A DNA stretch of 64,000 nt from assembly GCA_964411505.1 (NCBI GenBank), contig CAYPLH010000005.1, positions 1-64,000 on the forward strand, read 5' to 3'. This document shows, one piece after another, positions 1 to 9,402 of the stretch. Source of the stretch: CAYPLH01 sp964411505 (lineage in GTDB: Bacteria > Bacillota > Clostridia > CAYPLH01 > DUMO01). A model generated the notes under the pieces. That model saw nothing but the letters and a program-made list of their open reading frames with translations, was not told where the DNA came from and made no database searches. Positions within the stretch are counted from its first letter, which is position 1. Each line of letters opens with the position of its first letter. The translations under genes were made by a program, and so were the position numbers.

Positions 1-202
1 TTATATTATTTTACAAATTTTTATAAAAAACTTTCGACTGTTACTAGCCTCCTCCCTTACTAAGAAATCTTGTTGTATTAAAATTTGCATTGTCTTATGT
101 GTATCTGAAAAAAGAGAGGGAGTGAATATTCTTTAGTGTAAACGGAATAATCCACCAAGTTTTTGTCAATAATTTTACTGCAGCATAATTCTGACATATC
201 TT

Positions 203-1612
203 TTAATCACCCAAAAAATCAGGGTTTGGCTGTGGAATCTTTGCTTCTACACTTTCCCTCCATTTTATTAGCATATTATGCATCTTTGAAGCCAGTTCGG
301 GCATTTGATCTGCCAGATTATTCTCCTCCTCAATATCTTCTTTGAGATTATATAGTTCTAATCTGCCGTCTTCAAAGAACTCTATCAGCTTAAAGTCTCC
401 CATACGCACAGATGACCCAGGTGTTCCTCCCTGATTACCATAATGGGGATAATGCCAGTAAATAGCTTCTCTTTGCAATTTATTCGCCCCTTTAAGCAAC
501 GGAAGCATGCTTACACCATCCACATGCTGATCAGGTAAAAGAGGCAAGTCTGCTATTTCCAGAATTGTAGGATAAAAGTCGGGGGACGTCACCGGTTCGT
601 CGCAAGTGCTCCCTGCCTTTACCACCTCCGGCCACTTTATGATCAAAGGTTCACGGACTCCGCCTTCATACATCCAACCTTTTCCTTCACTCAATGGCGA
701 ATTACATGTTGGTGAACGTCCAGCACTTGATAAACCTCCATTATCCGAAGTAAATATTATAACAGTATTTTCCGTCTGACCAGTCTCTTCCAGTGCACGT
801 AAAAGTCTTCCTATATTCTCGTCCAGATTGTAAATCATAGCTGCATACACCGGATCTGACTGAATAACTCGCCTTTTTACACGTTCACTTTTTTTATGTT
901 CCGTCAGAAAATATTCACCTTCTACAAAGGGACACATAGCATCTAATCCCATTTCCTTTGCCTTTTTTTCAAATCGCTCCACATCTTCCGGTTTAGCCTG
1001 AACTGGAGTATGGACCGTATAATGCCATAGGTTCAAGAAAAACGGCTTTCCGTCATTAGTCTTAATTAAGTCTACAGCCTCATCGGTCAGGCGGTCAGAC
1101 AAGTATTCTCCATCAGGACCTTCTTTTAAAGTCTCGATTCCATATGGGCTGAAATAACCTTTATGGGGATGTCCCCATGAACATCCTCCTATATTCCTAA
1201 TAAACCCATGGTTTTCAGGATAGAATGGCTTACCCCCCAGATGCCATTTTCCCACATGCCATGTGTTATAACCACCTTCTAATAATGCCTTTGCCAAGCT
1301 CTTTTCCGATAGCGGCAGCTGTTTTAAGTAAGGCACATCTACAAGCTTTCCACGGCATGGATGACAATTACCACCAAAATCAATCCAGTCTGTAACACCT
1401 ACTGTCGCGGGATATTTTCCACTTAAAATACTGGCTCTTGTAGGCGAACAAACCGGGCAAGCAGCGTAGGCAGCGGTGAATACCATCCCCTCACTCGCTA
1501 ATTTGTCTATGTTCGGAGTTTCATAAAAGCTGCTTCCGAAGCACCCTAAATCCCTCCAACCCATATCATCAATTAATATAAATATTATATTTGGTTTGTG
1601 AATTTCTCTCAT
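203..1612 (-). CDS. Cys-type sulfatase (1 of 5)
   Basis: This 469-residue protein is a formylglycine-dependent sulfatase of the alkaline phosphatase fold, expected to hydrolyse a sulfate ester on a carbohydrate. The activation motif CSPTR is at residues 55-59, and Cys55 would be converted to formylglycine by an anaerobic sulfatase-maturating enzyme. The metal-binding Asp pair is at 15-16 (IDDMGW), GKWHLGG carries the conserved Lys and His, and SDNGG supplies the late metal ligands. No signal peptide is visible, so it probably acts in the cytoplasm on imported oligosaccharides. The ATG follows a GGGGTGGG-type ribosome site. It is the most distal member of the locus, separated from the other sulfatases by a nucleotidase-like gene and a broken transposase. 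The exact substrate cannot be read from the sequence. Confidence 0.9.
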   Translation of the reverse strand: MREIHKPNIIFILIDDMGWRDLGCFGSSFYETPNIDKLASEGMVFTAAYAACPVCSPTRASILSGKYPATVGVTDWIDFGGNCHPCRGKLVDVPYLKQLPLSEKSLAKALLEGGYNTWHVGKWHLGGKPFYPENHGFIRNIGGCSWGHPHKGYFSPYGIETLKEGPDGEYLSDRLTDEAVDLIKTNDGKPFFLNLWHYTVHTPVQAKPEDVERFEKKAKEMGLDAMCPFVEGEYFLTEHKKSERVKRRVIQSDPVYAAMIYNLDENIGRLLRALEETGQTENTVIIFTSDNGGLSSAGRSPTCNSPLSEGKGWMYEGGVREPLIIKWPEVVKAGSTCDEPVTSPDFYPTILEIADLPLLPDQHVDGVSMLPLLKGANKLQREAIYWHYPHYGNQGGTPGSSVRMGDFKLIEFFEDGRLELYNLKEDIEEENNLADQMPELASKMHNMLIKWRESVEAKIPQPNPDFLGD

Positions 1613-1971
1613 TTTGTACCCACCCCAAACAATGTTTTTTCATAGGTTACTTTATACTATCACAATGTTACATACATATAAAAATCTTTTTATAGTTACT
1701 TCTTTTCCGACTTCCTGCCGGATTTCCTAAGATGCGAATTAGAAATTAGCGTTCTTTTACAGTCCTTCATTTACAGCATATGCGCAAACAGTAAATTCAT
1801 ACGGTTTTGCGCATATACCATGGCAAGAATATCATTACTTTTTGATGAAGTCAAATTTTCTTCATAGATGAACCAGAAACTATAACATTTCTTATGCTGC
1901 TTTTCAGAGTCACCGTATCTATTAAATGAATACACATCTCTACTACAGCTATTTACAGCGAATCATTCTTC
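1613..1971. other. intergenic region with an 11-bp inverted repeat
   Basis: No coding region is supported in these 359 bases. An inverted repeat, ATATGCGCAAA at 1778-1788 and TTTGCGCATAT at 1806-1816, has a 17-base loop. It could be an operator or part of a terminator, but no T-run follows. A short fragment at about 1940-1962 (ACAGCTATTTACAGCGAA) resembles the end of the palindromic repeat found complete at 53325-53514. Confidence 0.4.
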
Positions 1972-3702
1972 TTACTGCCTTCCACTATTATCTGTAACAA
2001 CGTTCTCCATATTAATATTCTCTATTCGGTTATTTAACTCTATCTTAAACTCTCCGTTATTTTTATGCAGGTATTCTGCCATTGTATCGGATATTTGAAC
2101 TTCAATAATCACCACATTATATTTTGGATCATCAAATGCACCGAACTCTTCCTGCTGAAGCTTTGTTGCACGCCCATTAATTGCGATGAACAAAACCTCA
2201 TCGTCAGAAATAGCTGTTCCATCCCCCCTTATTATGTCAACTATTCTATCACCTTCCGGTCTGGTCATATCATATTTTATTTTAAGGCCGGATACTTGCA
2301 CACCGGAATCAGAGTTATCCTTAAATGTATTTTCAAGTATACTCTTAAGGTCACTTTTAGGTATTTCTAATGTCCATAACTTGCACTTTCTTGACACATT
2401 GGCTAGAGTAGTTGTTGTTACATTGCCGGTCAGGATATTATGTAATTGCTTGTGGCTGTGAATAGCAGCTTCTGTACCTGCAAAATCCTTCATTGCATCT
2501 GTAACGAAATTACCCAACTCCGATTCGCCATATGGACTTACCAACATATCTTTTGTAATGTCCTTTTCAGTAGTCCCAATTATATCAAAATATGCATAAT
2601 TTGTGTCTTCATGTGCCTGGGCAATAATTGACTCAATAACCGAGTCAAGCTCAACCAGTTCAGGATCGCTTTCGATATCAGGAGCATAAACAAACTCATG
2701 AGTCAGCACAGGTGCGGAATTATCGTTTGAAACAGTAATCCTGGTATGTATAAACCCTTCTCCATGTTTTCCACCTCCCAGTACATCAATTCCGTTCTCA
2801 TCAGCTACATATATTTTGTGGCTGTGACCTGCATAAAGAGCATCAATTCCTTGCAATTGTTTTGCCAGTTCAAAAATCTCACCTGACTTAACTCCATCCT
2901 TTACATTTCCACCATCATGTACAACAGCAAGTACAACATCAGCCATTTTTCCCTCTCTAATTTGTGCAGCATATTTATTAATCTCAGTAACCGGATCAAG
3001 TGCAATAAATTTTTCCGGTGCCCTATCCTGCTGAGCCGCTAATGTTTCTTTGCCTGCTGCACTGATAATTGCAATTTTCACACCATTTTTTTCATATATT
3101 TTGTAGGGTTCATAAAATAATTCATTTGTATTGGTATCAAGTAAATTGCAGCATAATATCTGAATTTGAGAATCGCCTAAGGTTATATTGTTTATTATAT
3201 CCATATCCCAATAAAATTCATGATTGCCAAGGGCAGTCATTTCCATTCCTATCCGCTCAAGTATGTATCTTGTAGGCAATCCATTCAGCTCTTTGGACAT
3301 AGGTGGAACATCAAATAAATCCCCACACCCTAATACAAGGCTTCCATCAGTTAAAAGACTTCCATCAGTGCTTGCCCCGGTTATCTTTTTAACCTCTTGG
3401 TAGAGAGCTGATGCAACAGGAAAAAAATTGGTTGCTTGTATTTGAGCATGAAAATCTGTAATTTCAATGATATCTACTGTTCTCGCATCAGCCGGTTCAC
3501 CTAGGCTTTCATCTACCACATCAGAAGCGCCGGTTTCATTTGATTGAGCTTCAGTTTCTGTTGTCTGACTTTTGGATGCAGTTGTTTCGCTTGTAGTATC
3601 AGTTGATACAATAAAAGGAGTGCACGATGTAAAAGCCAGCATAACAATGGTTACTATAACCAACATTTTGAAGATACTACCATATAAATGTTTACTTTTC
3701 AT
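1972..3702 (-). CDS. 5'-nucleotidase/UshA-like metallophosphoesterase lipoprotein
   Basis: The protein has a lipoprotein signal (hydrophobic stretch ending in FTSC), then a low-complexity Thr/Ser linker, a calcineurin-like metallophosphoesterase domain and a 5'-nucleotidase C-terminal domain. Metal ligands look complete: DFH, a GD motif (GCGD), GNHE, VVHD and GHSH. The C-terminal domain is unusual: where UshA relatives carry an NGGGIR-like substrate loop, this protein has HSHKQL. It probably acts outside the cell on a phosphoester, possibly not a nucleotide. I place the start at the ATG at 3702 because AAAGGA lies 12 bases upstream; the in-frame TTG at 3714 touches that ribosome site directly. 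It is separated from the neighbouring sulfatase by 359 bases and may be its own unit. Confidence 0.8.
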   Translation of the reverse strand: MKSKHLYGSIFKMLVIVTIVMLAFTSCTPFIVSTDTTSETTASKSQTTETEAQSNETGASDVVDESLGEPADARTVDIIEITDFHAQIQATNFFPVASALYQEVKKITGASTDGSLLTDGSLVLGCGDLFDVPPMSKELNGLPTRYILERIGMEMTALGNHEFYWDMDIINNITLGDSQIQILCCNLLDTNTNELFYEPYKIYEKNGVKIAIISAAGKETLAAQQDRAPEKFIALDPVTEINKYAAQIREGKMADVVLAVVHDGGNVKDGVKSGEIFELAKQLQGIDALYAGHSHKIYVADENGIDVLGGGKHGEGFIHTRITVSNDNSAPVLTHEFVYAPDIESDPELVELDSVIESIIAQAHEDTNYAYFDIIGTTEKDITKDMLVSPYGESELGNFVTDAMKDFAGTEAAIHSHKQLHNILTGNVTTTTLANVSRKCKLWTLEIPKSDLKSILENTFKDNSDSGVQVSGLKIKYDMTRPEGDRIVDIIRGDGTAISDDEVLFIAINGRATKLQQEEFGAFDDPKYNVVIIEVQISDTMAEYLHKNNGEFKIELNNRIENINMENVVTDNSGRQ

Positions 3703-3843
3703 TTCTTTTATCAATCCTTTCTATTCTCTTAATTTAATAGTTAATTGTGAAACTCAAAACCCTTAAATTTCAACGGGTCTAGCAATATTTTTCTATATAA
3801 CTCCTCACTGAAATGTGGTATAATATAACTGATAAGTAACATT

Positions 3844-4669
3844 ATGTCACGTACAGTGAGGAGCTATAATCTTATGTCACCAAGACCGAAACAGTTATCA
3901 CTTAACGACATTTTTACCGACTGTCTCGAATCCTTTACTAACGACAAACCACGGTTCTTCACCCTTCTCGACGAAAATCTCGACCTTGATAGCCTCATTC
4001 CAGTAACATTCTGGTATCATTTCTATCAGCATGAAGGCCGCTTACGCATCAATGCCAACGCACGCATTCGCAAATCCTGAGGTCAAGCAGATGTACATCA
4101 ATGGGCATTTCTGCTACGCACACAAATTCGGAATGATTACCAACGGGCTTGGTATAGTGCGCGACATTGCCTTCTATGATGCGGATTATATCGCTGCCCA
4201 TCCGGAGATTGAAGTCAGCAAGAAGTCTGACGCTCCTGACGAGGACAAGTCCCTCGCTGATGCCAAGGCCCTGGTCCCAACCCTCGAAGACTTTTTCAAG
4301 AAACACCCTGACTTTAAACCAAGTGTGTTCCTTGGGGACTCTGCTTTTGACTCGATTGATATCTACGGAAAACTCCTCGGACAAGGCGGTATCGGTTTTG
4401 AGAAAGCGTTTATACCATTGAATCCAAGGTCATCTCTCTCATACCCGGACTGCACGTTGAATGACGAAGGTATACCATGCTGCCCCAATGACACAGCGCT
4501 TCCCATGAAACCGGAAGGTAATACATCACATCTGCGTTGTGGCAGTCCGACATTTAAGTTCGTCTGCCCCAAGATGTCTTGGCAGAAATGCGAGGATGGA
4601 AAATACCGGCGCCGCACTTCGTGTGAAAACCCGCGCGCGTTTGATAAACTAACTCTTTCCCCCCACTGA
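3844..4669 (+). pseudogene. degraded DDE transposase
   Basis: Two fragments of one transposase lie in different frames. Bases 3844-4080 encode the N-terminal segment (LSLNDIF and a PRFFTLLDENLDL stretch), and 4031-4669 encode a later segment with YINGHFCYAHKFG, KSDAPDEDKS and FLGDSAFD. They join through an out-of-frame junction near 4030-4075, and the expected C-terminal half is missing after the Arg-rich KYRRRTSCENP segment, so the gene has an internal lesion and a 3' truncation. The stretch is visibly richer in GC than its surroundings and is the only plus-strand gene in the first 39 kb. I take it as a dead insertion sequence; the family (IS1182/IS4-like) is a guess from memory. Confidence 0.75.
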
Positions 4670-4748
4670 TAGCCTGATTTCTATAACACCTTATATACAT
4701 GTCCTGCTTCTTTCGCTCAATTAATTCCAACAAGCTTAAGACTCATAC

Positions 4749-6137
4749 TTATCTTTCAAGCATAGCACTTGCATATATTTTTTTATGAAACTCTATGCTT
4801 TCATCATGGTTCTGGTAACCAGGAGGCGGCAAAACTGCCCCAATTGACCAGTCATCTTCAGTCTTTTCCATTACCTCCTTCAGACGCATTCTCAAACCAT
4901 AAACAACGTTGAGATAATCCACATTATTTATACAATTATATTTCTCTTCCGGATCCTTGATCAAATCATAGAGTGCAAAAGGAACCCCACATTTTTCCAC
5001 ATATAAGTACTCTCTTGTTCTTAATCCTCTTTCAGGATACTTTTTATGCTCCTGCATATCCAATACTCTGCATGCATCATCATATACTTTAAGTAGCTGA
5101 TAATAAACGTACTCTTCACGTTCTGGATCCTTTCCATTGATCAGAATATTTTTAATGCTCTTTCCTTGAACACATTGGGGAATATCCAATCCACACATTT
5201 CCAGTATGGTAGGCATCAGATCCACAGAAGGATCAACCAACTGGTCAATCACTTTACCATGCGGTATAAGCGATGGATAGTGAACTATCAAAGGAACGTG
5301 CATAGAAGCGCTGTAGTAAGAGGATTTGTATTTTAGCCCATGCTCACCGCACATGTCACCATGATCACTTACAACGATAAAAATAGTATCATCCAGAACA
5401 TTGTTTTCTCTTAACCAATTTGTTAAACGTTTAAGTTGCATATCTACACATGCAATTAAACCATAATACTTTGCCCGGTAAGCTTTAGCATTTTTAACTT
5501 CCCAAGGGGGGACAGTATCCGGCAACTCGACTTCATCAGGTGAATATAAGCTGCGATAATGTTCAGGCGCCGAATCAAGAGGTGTATGGGGAAGACCCAA
5601 GCATACCATTCCCATAAAAGGTTTCGCTTCATTAATTGATCGGGACATGAAGTCGATAATATGATCCGTTTGATATTCGGGTTCATATTTTTCTGATCTG
5701 TAAGGCTGTGAATCATCGTCCCGGTAATAGATTCCATTTAAATAGTCATGTCCCCTGCTATAGCCAACAAAATCCTCAAAACCCAGCCTGTACTCTTTGG
5801 GAACAAAATCAAATTTTCTACCACCGTTCAGATGCCATTTACCAAACCACCCGGTATTATATCCTGCTTTATTCATTAGTTCCGGAAGAAAAACTTGATC
5901 AAGCGGTATAGGGTAGTGATTTGTAAACATGCCGTTTTTGTGTGGGTATTTCCCGGTCATTAGCGAAGCACGAAAAGGACAGCATAAAGGGAACGACGTA
6001 AAAGCACCTTTAAAATAAGCACCATTTTGAGCCAAGTAGTCAAACCCAGGTGTTTTAACTGTCGGATTACCAGCAAAGGATGTACAATCATATCGCATTT
6101 GATCAGGATATACTAATAGCACATTTGGTTTTTTCAT
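4749..6137 (-). CDS. Cys-type sulfatase (2 of 5)
   Basis: This 462-residue sulfatase has its activation motif at residues 52-56 (CCPFR, C-x-P-x-R with Cys52 as formylglycine precursor). Other family landmarks are PDQMRYD at 11-17, GKWHLNGG and VSDHGDMCGEHG. The PDQ variant is common in the subgroup that also contains phosphonate/choline sulfatase-like enzymes, so a sulfate ester on a small sugar is likely but not proven. I start at the ATG at 6137, preceded by GAGAGGAG, rather than at the in-frame upstream Met at 6176, which has no ribosome site. No signal peptide is seen. It is the last gene of the long minus-strand array; the degraded transposase lies just downstream. Confidence 0.9.
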   Translation of the reverse strand: MKKPNVLLVYPDQMRYDCTSFAGNPTVKTPGFDYLAQNGAYFKGAFTSFPLCCPFRASLMTGKYPHKNGMFTNHYPIPLDQVFLPELMNKAGYNTGWFGKWHLNGGRKFDFVPKEYRLGFEDFVGYSRGHDYLNGIYYRDDDSQPYRSEKYEPEYQTDHIIDFMSRSINEAKPFMGMVCLGLPHTPLDSAPEHYRSLYSPDEVELPDTVPPWEVKNAKAYRAKYYGLIACVDMQLKRLTNWLRENNVLDDTIFIVVSDHGDMCGEHGLKYKSSYYSASMHVPLIVHYPSLIPHGKVIDQLVDPSVDLMPTILEMCGLDIPQCVQGKSIKNILINGKDPEREEYVYYQLLKVYDDACRVLDMQEHKKYPERGLRTREYLYVEKCGVPFALYDLIKDPEEKYNCINNVDYLNVVYGLRMRLKEVMEKTEDDWSIGAVLPPPGYQNHDESIEFHKKIYASAMLER

Positions 6138-6319
6138 ACTGCACTCCTCTCTTTTAAGATATTTATTTTTTATCAACTACCGGTTACTGTTCGTAGGTAG
6201 TATGATTTTATGGACAACATCTCTAGCCTAAAAGTATTCATATGTTTTCATTCATTTATGATGCAAGCTTACTTGTATGAATGTCTAAACAGCAAAACAT
6301 TTTAGGCTACCTTCTTTTT

Positions 6320-7717
6320 CTAGCTGTCAAGCTTATGCCCCCATGAATATATTGTGGGTTCCTTCTCACCGGCTTTTACCATACGTCTTTTTAGTTCATC
6401 TCTTAGTACCTTGCGTACCTCTTCATATTCTGCCTTATCAACAAGATTATTTTCCTCAATTGGATCAGCAACCAAATCAAACAAATACTGCTCAACGTAT
6501 TCTTCACTATCCGGTAAGGAGTTTTTTAGCATGTTATGATATTGCTGTGCATCAAATTTTTCTGCCATATGCAGTAGCTGTTGCCTATGCGGGGCATGTA
6601 CACAGTATTTCCAACGCTTTGTCCTGATTCCCCTAGCAAGCTCAGTTTCACTAATCTGATAAAACACACTATCCTGCCACTTCTTTCCTTCTAATATATT
6701 TTGAAGCGGTTCTTCACGCATGGATTCGGGTACATTAAGACCTGCAAGCTCCATTATTGTAGGAGGCAAGTTTATAAGACTGACAAGCTCTGTATAGGTC
6801 TTTCCTCCAGCAAATTCTGCTCCCTTTATAATCATAGGTATACGCAGACTGGAATCAAAACACTGGCGTTTATATTCGCCTTCTCTTGTTTTAAAGTGAT
6901 TACCATGGTCACTAGTATAGACAATAACCGTATCATCGTAAATTCCTTTTTCCTTGAGTGTATTAATAATTCTGCCTAGGTTGTAATCCAGGCTATGGCA
7001 GCTTCCAAGATAATCAGGATAGTTTTCTTTCCAATCACCTTCATATTCTCCTACCAACAAATCCTTTGGAACCTCATAATCTTTAAATTTTTCTTTCGAG
7101 CCGTCAGGACCTTCACAAAGATTTGTATCATTCTGCTGATGAGGCTCTATATATGAAATAAACAGGAAGAAAGGATCTTCACTTTGTTTTTTTCTGATAT
7201 AAGATATAGCATAGTCTGTCATGCAATCTACCCTATAGCCTACAAAATCCATCCGGTTTCCATCTTTATCAAAAACATATCCGTCATAACCATGAGAAGT
7301 AAATTCCAGCACATCAGCCATAGCAATATAATCCTTGTACCCGCCTCTGCGTTCTTTTGGAATTGGTTTTGTTATGAATAATTCATTAGCATGATGGTGG
7401 CTGGCAAGATGCCATTTGCCAACATAGGCAGTTTCGTATCCTGCTGCATTCAGCCTTTTTGCAATTGTATCCTCGTCCTCTTTAAGAGGTCTCCTATTTA
7501 CAAAACATCCTGTTTCAGTAGCATATTTCCCTGTTTGCAAGCAGGACCTTGCCGGTCCGCACACAGGCTGGCAGGTGAAAGCATGCTCAAATTTCACACC
7601 CTCCCTTGCAAGTCTGTCAAGGTTTGGTGTTACATCCAGCTTCTGACCATAGCAGCCAACCGAATCATACCGCTGCTGATCAGAAAAAAATACAATAATG
7701 TTTGGTCTTTTTTTCAT
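6320..7717 (-). CDS. Cys-type sulfatase (3 of 5)
   Basis: This 465-residue sulfatase carries CGPAR at residues 53-57 with Cys53 as formylglycine precursor. It starts with the usual beta-strand and metal motif (IIVFFSDQQRYDS), has GKWHL and later TSDHGNH. It has no signal peptide and should be cytoplasmic. It sits 80 bases downstream of the araD-like gene and 182 bases upstream of the second sulfatase. A GGGGGT ribosome site precedes its ATG. Sequence differences outside the motifs are large compared with the other four, so each probably attacks a different sulfate position or sugar. Confidence 0.9.
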   Translation of the reverse strand: MKKRPNIIVFFSDQQRYDSVGCYGQKLDVTPNLDRLAREGVKFEHAFTCQPVCGPARSCLQTGKYATETGCFVNRRPLKEDEDTIAKRLNAAGYETAYVGKWHLASHHHANELFITKPIPKERRGGYKDYIAMADVLEFTSHGYDGYVFDKDGNRMDFVGYRVDCMTDYAISYIRKKQSEDPFFLFISYIEPHQQNDTNLCEGPDGSKEKFKDYEVPKDLLVGEYEGDWKENYPDYLGSCHSLDYNLGRIINTLKEKGIYDDTVIVYTSDHGNHFKTREGEYKRQCFDSSLRIPMIIKGAEFAGGKTYTELVSLINLPPTIMELAGLNVPESMREEPLQNILEGKKWQDSVFYQISETELARGIRTKRWKYCVHAPHRQQLLHMAEKFDAQQYHNMLKNSLPDSEEYVEQYLFDLVADPIEENNLVDKAEYEEVRKVLRDELKRRMVKAGEKEPTIYSWGHKLDS

Positions 7718-7797
7718 TTGATTTTACCCCCGTAAATACTCTTTTTTCTTAACTACAGCCCTAATAAAAAACCATTTATCTGCCAATCATCTTAGTT

Positions 7798-8523
7798 TTA
7801 TCTTTTTATCATGCCTGCACCATAATCATCATTATTGAAATATGCATTCGCTCCATGCTTACGGTAATAATGGCGGTTCAGCATATATTCCGGCAGAAAC
7901 TTAGGGTCGTGAGAAATACTGTACATATTCACAGCCATTTTTGATACTTCTTCAAGCACTACCGACTTATGAACTGCATCCCATGCATCCCCTCCCCATG
8001 TGAACGGACCGTGGAAAGGTGATAGCGCAGCTGGAACTTCCAGTGGCTTTATATCATGCTCCTTAAAGTATTTTACAATCGCCATACCTGTATTCCACTC
8101 ATAGCTTCCATCCACTTCTTCTGCTGTCAATTCGCCAACACATGGAACTTCCCTGGCAAAATAGTCTGCATGTGTAGTCCCAAAGCATGGAAGAGGCTTA
8201 CGAAGCTGCGCAAGTACAGTTGCATAAGTGGAGTGAGTATGCACAATTGCATTAATCTCGGTGAAATTCTCATATAGAGCTCTGTGAATATCAAGATCCA
8301 CCGAAGGATTAAGAGGTCCTTCTAAAATTTTTCCCTGCAAATCCACAACACTCACATTATCAACTGTAAGCTCATCATAAGGTATACCTACAGGTTTGAT
8401 AACTATTATCCTGTTTTCTCTGTCAATTGCGCTCACATTTCCCCAGGAATACTTCACAAGATTCTTTCTGGGCAGTTCTTTATTTGCTTCAACAACAATT
8501 TTTTTCAATTCATTGAGATCCAT
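7798..8523 (-). CDS. araD: L-ribulose-5-phosphate 4-epimerase (class II aldolase family)
   Basis: This is a 241-residue class II aldolase/epimerase that would interconvert L-ribulose 5-phosphate and D-xylulose 5-phosphate. Zinc ligands are visible as VHTHS and a later SPFHGPF histidine, and SWGNVSA is the phosphate-binding segment. Length matches AraD (about 230). The start is supported by GGAGGG, and the gene begins only 14 bases after the dehydrogenase stop, so the two are co-transcribed. Together with the split transketolase upstream it feeds pentose phosphate from the imported sugar into central metabolism. A relative acting on another sugar phosphate (for example L-fuculose-1-phosphate aldolase) is less likely given the overall similarity. 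Confidence 0.85.
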   Translation of the reverse strand: MDLNELKKIVVEANKELPRKNLVKYSWGNVSAIDRENRIIVIKPVGIPYDELTVDNVSVVDLQGKILEGPLNPSVDLDIHRALYENFTEINAIVHTHSTYATVLAQLRKPLPCFGTTHADYFAREVPCVGELTAEEVDGSYEWNTGMAIVKYFKEHDIKPLEVPAALSPFHGPFTWGGDAWDAVHKSVVLEEVSKMAVNMYSISHDPKFLPEYMLNRHYYRKHGANAYFNNDDYGAGMIKR

Positions 8524-8537
8524 TTCTTACCCTCCTT

Positions 8538-9314
8538 TTAAAGATCAATATCCGGCAAACCCAATGAACTCCACCCTCCGTCCACAAAAAGGGTTTGACC
8601 GGTTACATAACTGGAATTATCTGATGCTAGATACACTACCGAATCAGCAATTTCAGACATATCTGCCAAGCGTTTAAAAGGAATAGCTGCCATAAGCTGT
8701 TTATTGCTGACAACACCCAATCTCATGCCATCTTTCACCATTTCGGTCATTATCCAGCCTGGAGCCACTGCATTCATACGTATACCATACTTAGCCCATT
8801 CACTCGCAAGAACTGCTGTCAGTGCGTTAACACCTGCCTTACTTATTACATAAGGAGCCCTTCCCGGGGTTGTCTGCGTAGAAGTACCTGATGATATGTT
8901 TACAATCACACCGCCACCGTTATCCTTCATTATCCTTGCTGCCTGCTGGCTGCAGAAAAACACTGCTTTAAGATTAATACTCATAAGTAAATCCCAGTCT
9001 TTTTCAAGAAAATCAGTGGATGGATTTCGAATCTGAATTCCAGCATTATTTACCAACACATCAATCTTTCCGAACTTTTGCTTAAGCTCAGAAAAAAACT
9101 TCTCGATTTCTTCAACTTTACTTACATCAAGTTTATATGCAAAGCACTTATGACCTGCATCCTCAAATTCCTTCTTTGTTTCTTTTGCTTGATCATAGTT
9201 AATATCACCTATTATTATTTTCGATCCTTCTTCTGCAAATTTCTCTGCAATTGCCCGGCCAATGCCCCTGGCACCACCGGTTACAACAACAAGCTTCTCT
9301 TTTAAACCTCTCAT
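8538..9314 (-). CDS. short-chain dehydrogenase/reductase
   Basis: This 258-residue NAD(P)-dependent oxidoreductase has the classical SDR motifs: TGGARGIG near the N-terminus, NNAGI, a catalytic Ser in NISSG and YVISK as the Tyr-Lys pair. An acidic residue in IIGDI after the second strand suggests NAD rather than NADP. It has the length and sequence style of sugar or sugar-acid dehydrogenases (gluconate/2-deoxygluconate dehydrogenase types). It lies between the fourth sulfatase and araD and probably oxidises or reduces a sugar released by the pathway. Its precise substrate is unknown. AAGGAG precedes the ATG. Confidence 0.88.
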   Translation of the reverse strand: MRGLKEKLVVVTGGARGIGRAIAEKFAEEGSKIIIGDINYDQAKETKKEFEDAGHKCFAYKLDVSKVEEIEKFFSELKQKFGKIDVLVNNAGIQIRNPSTDFLEKDWDLLMSINLKAVFFCSQQAARIMKDNGGGVIVNISSGTSTQTTPGRAPYVISKAGVNALTAVLASEWAKYGIRMNAVAPGWIMTEMVKDGMRLGVVSNKQLMAAIPFKRLADMSEIADSVVYLASDNSSYVTGQTLFVDGGWSSLGLPDIDL

Positions 9315-9402
9315 TATTAATACTCCTTTCTTATGGTAACGAAAGCTTGGAGGTGCCTTTACCCCTCCCGCTTTAAACTCTTTGTATATTTAATACCTTT
9401 AT

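Noticed and set aside
1..202. Possible gene at the left edge
   Set aside because: All frames are short or AT-rich without a start context; nothing can be supported in these 202 bases.
4049..4384. 111-codon minus-strand frame within the transposase fragment
   Set aside because: It is antisense to a recognisable transposase segment and has no ribosome site or family likeness.
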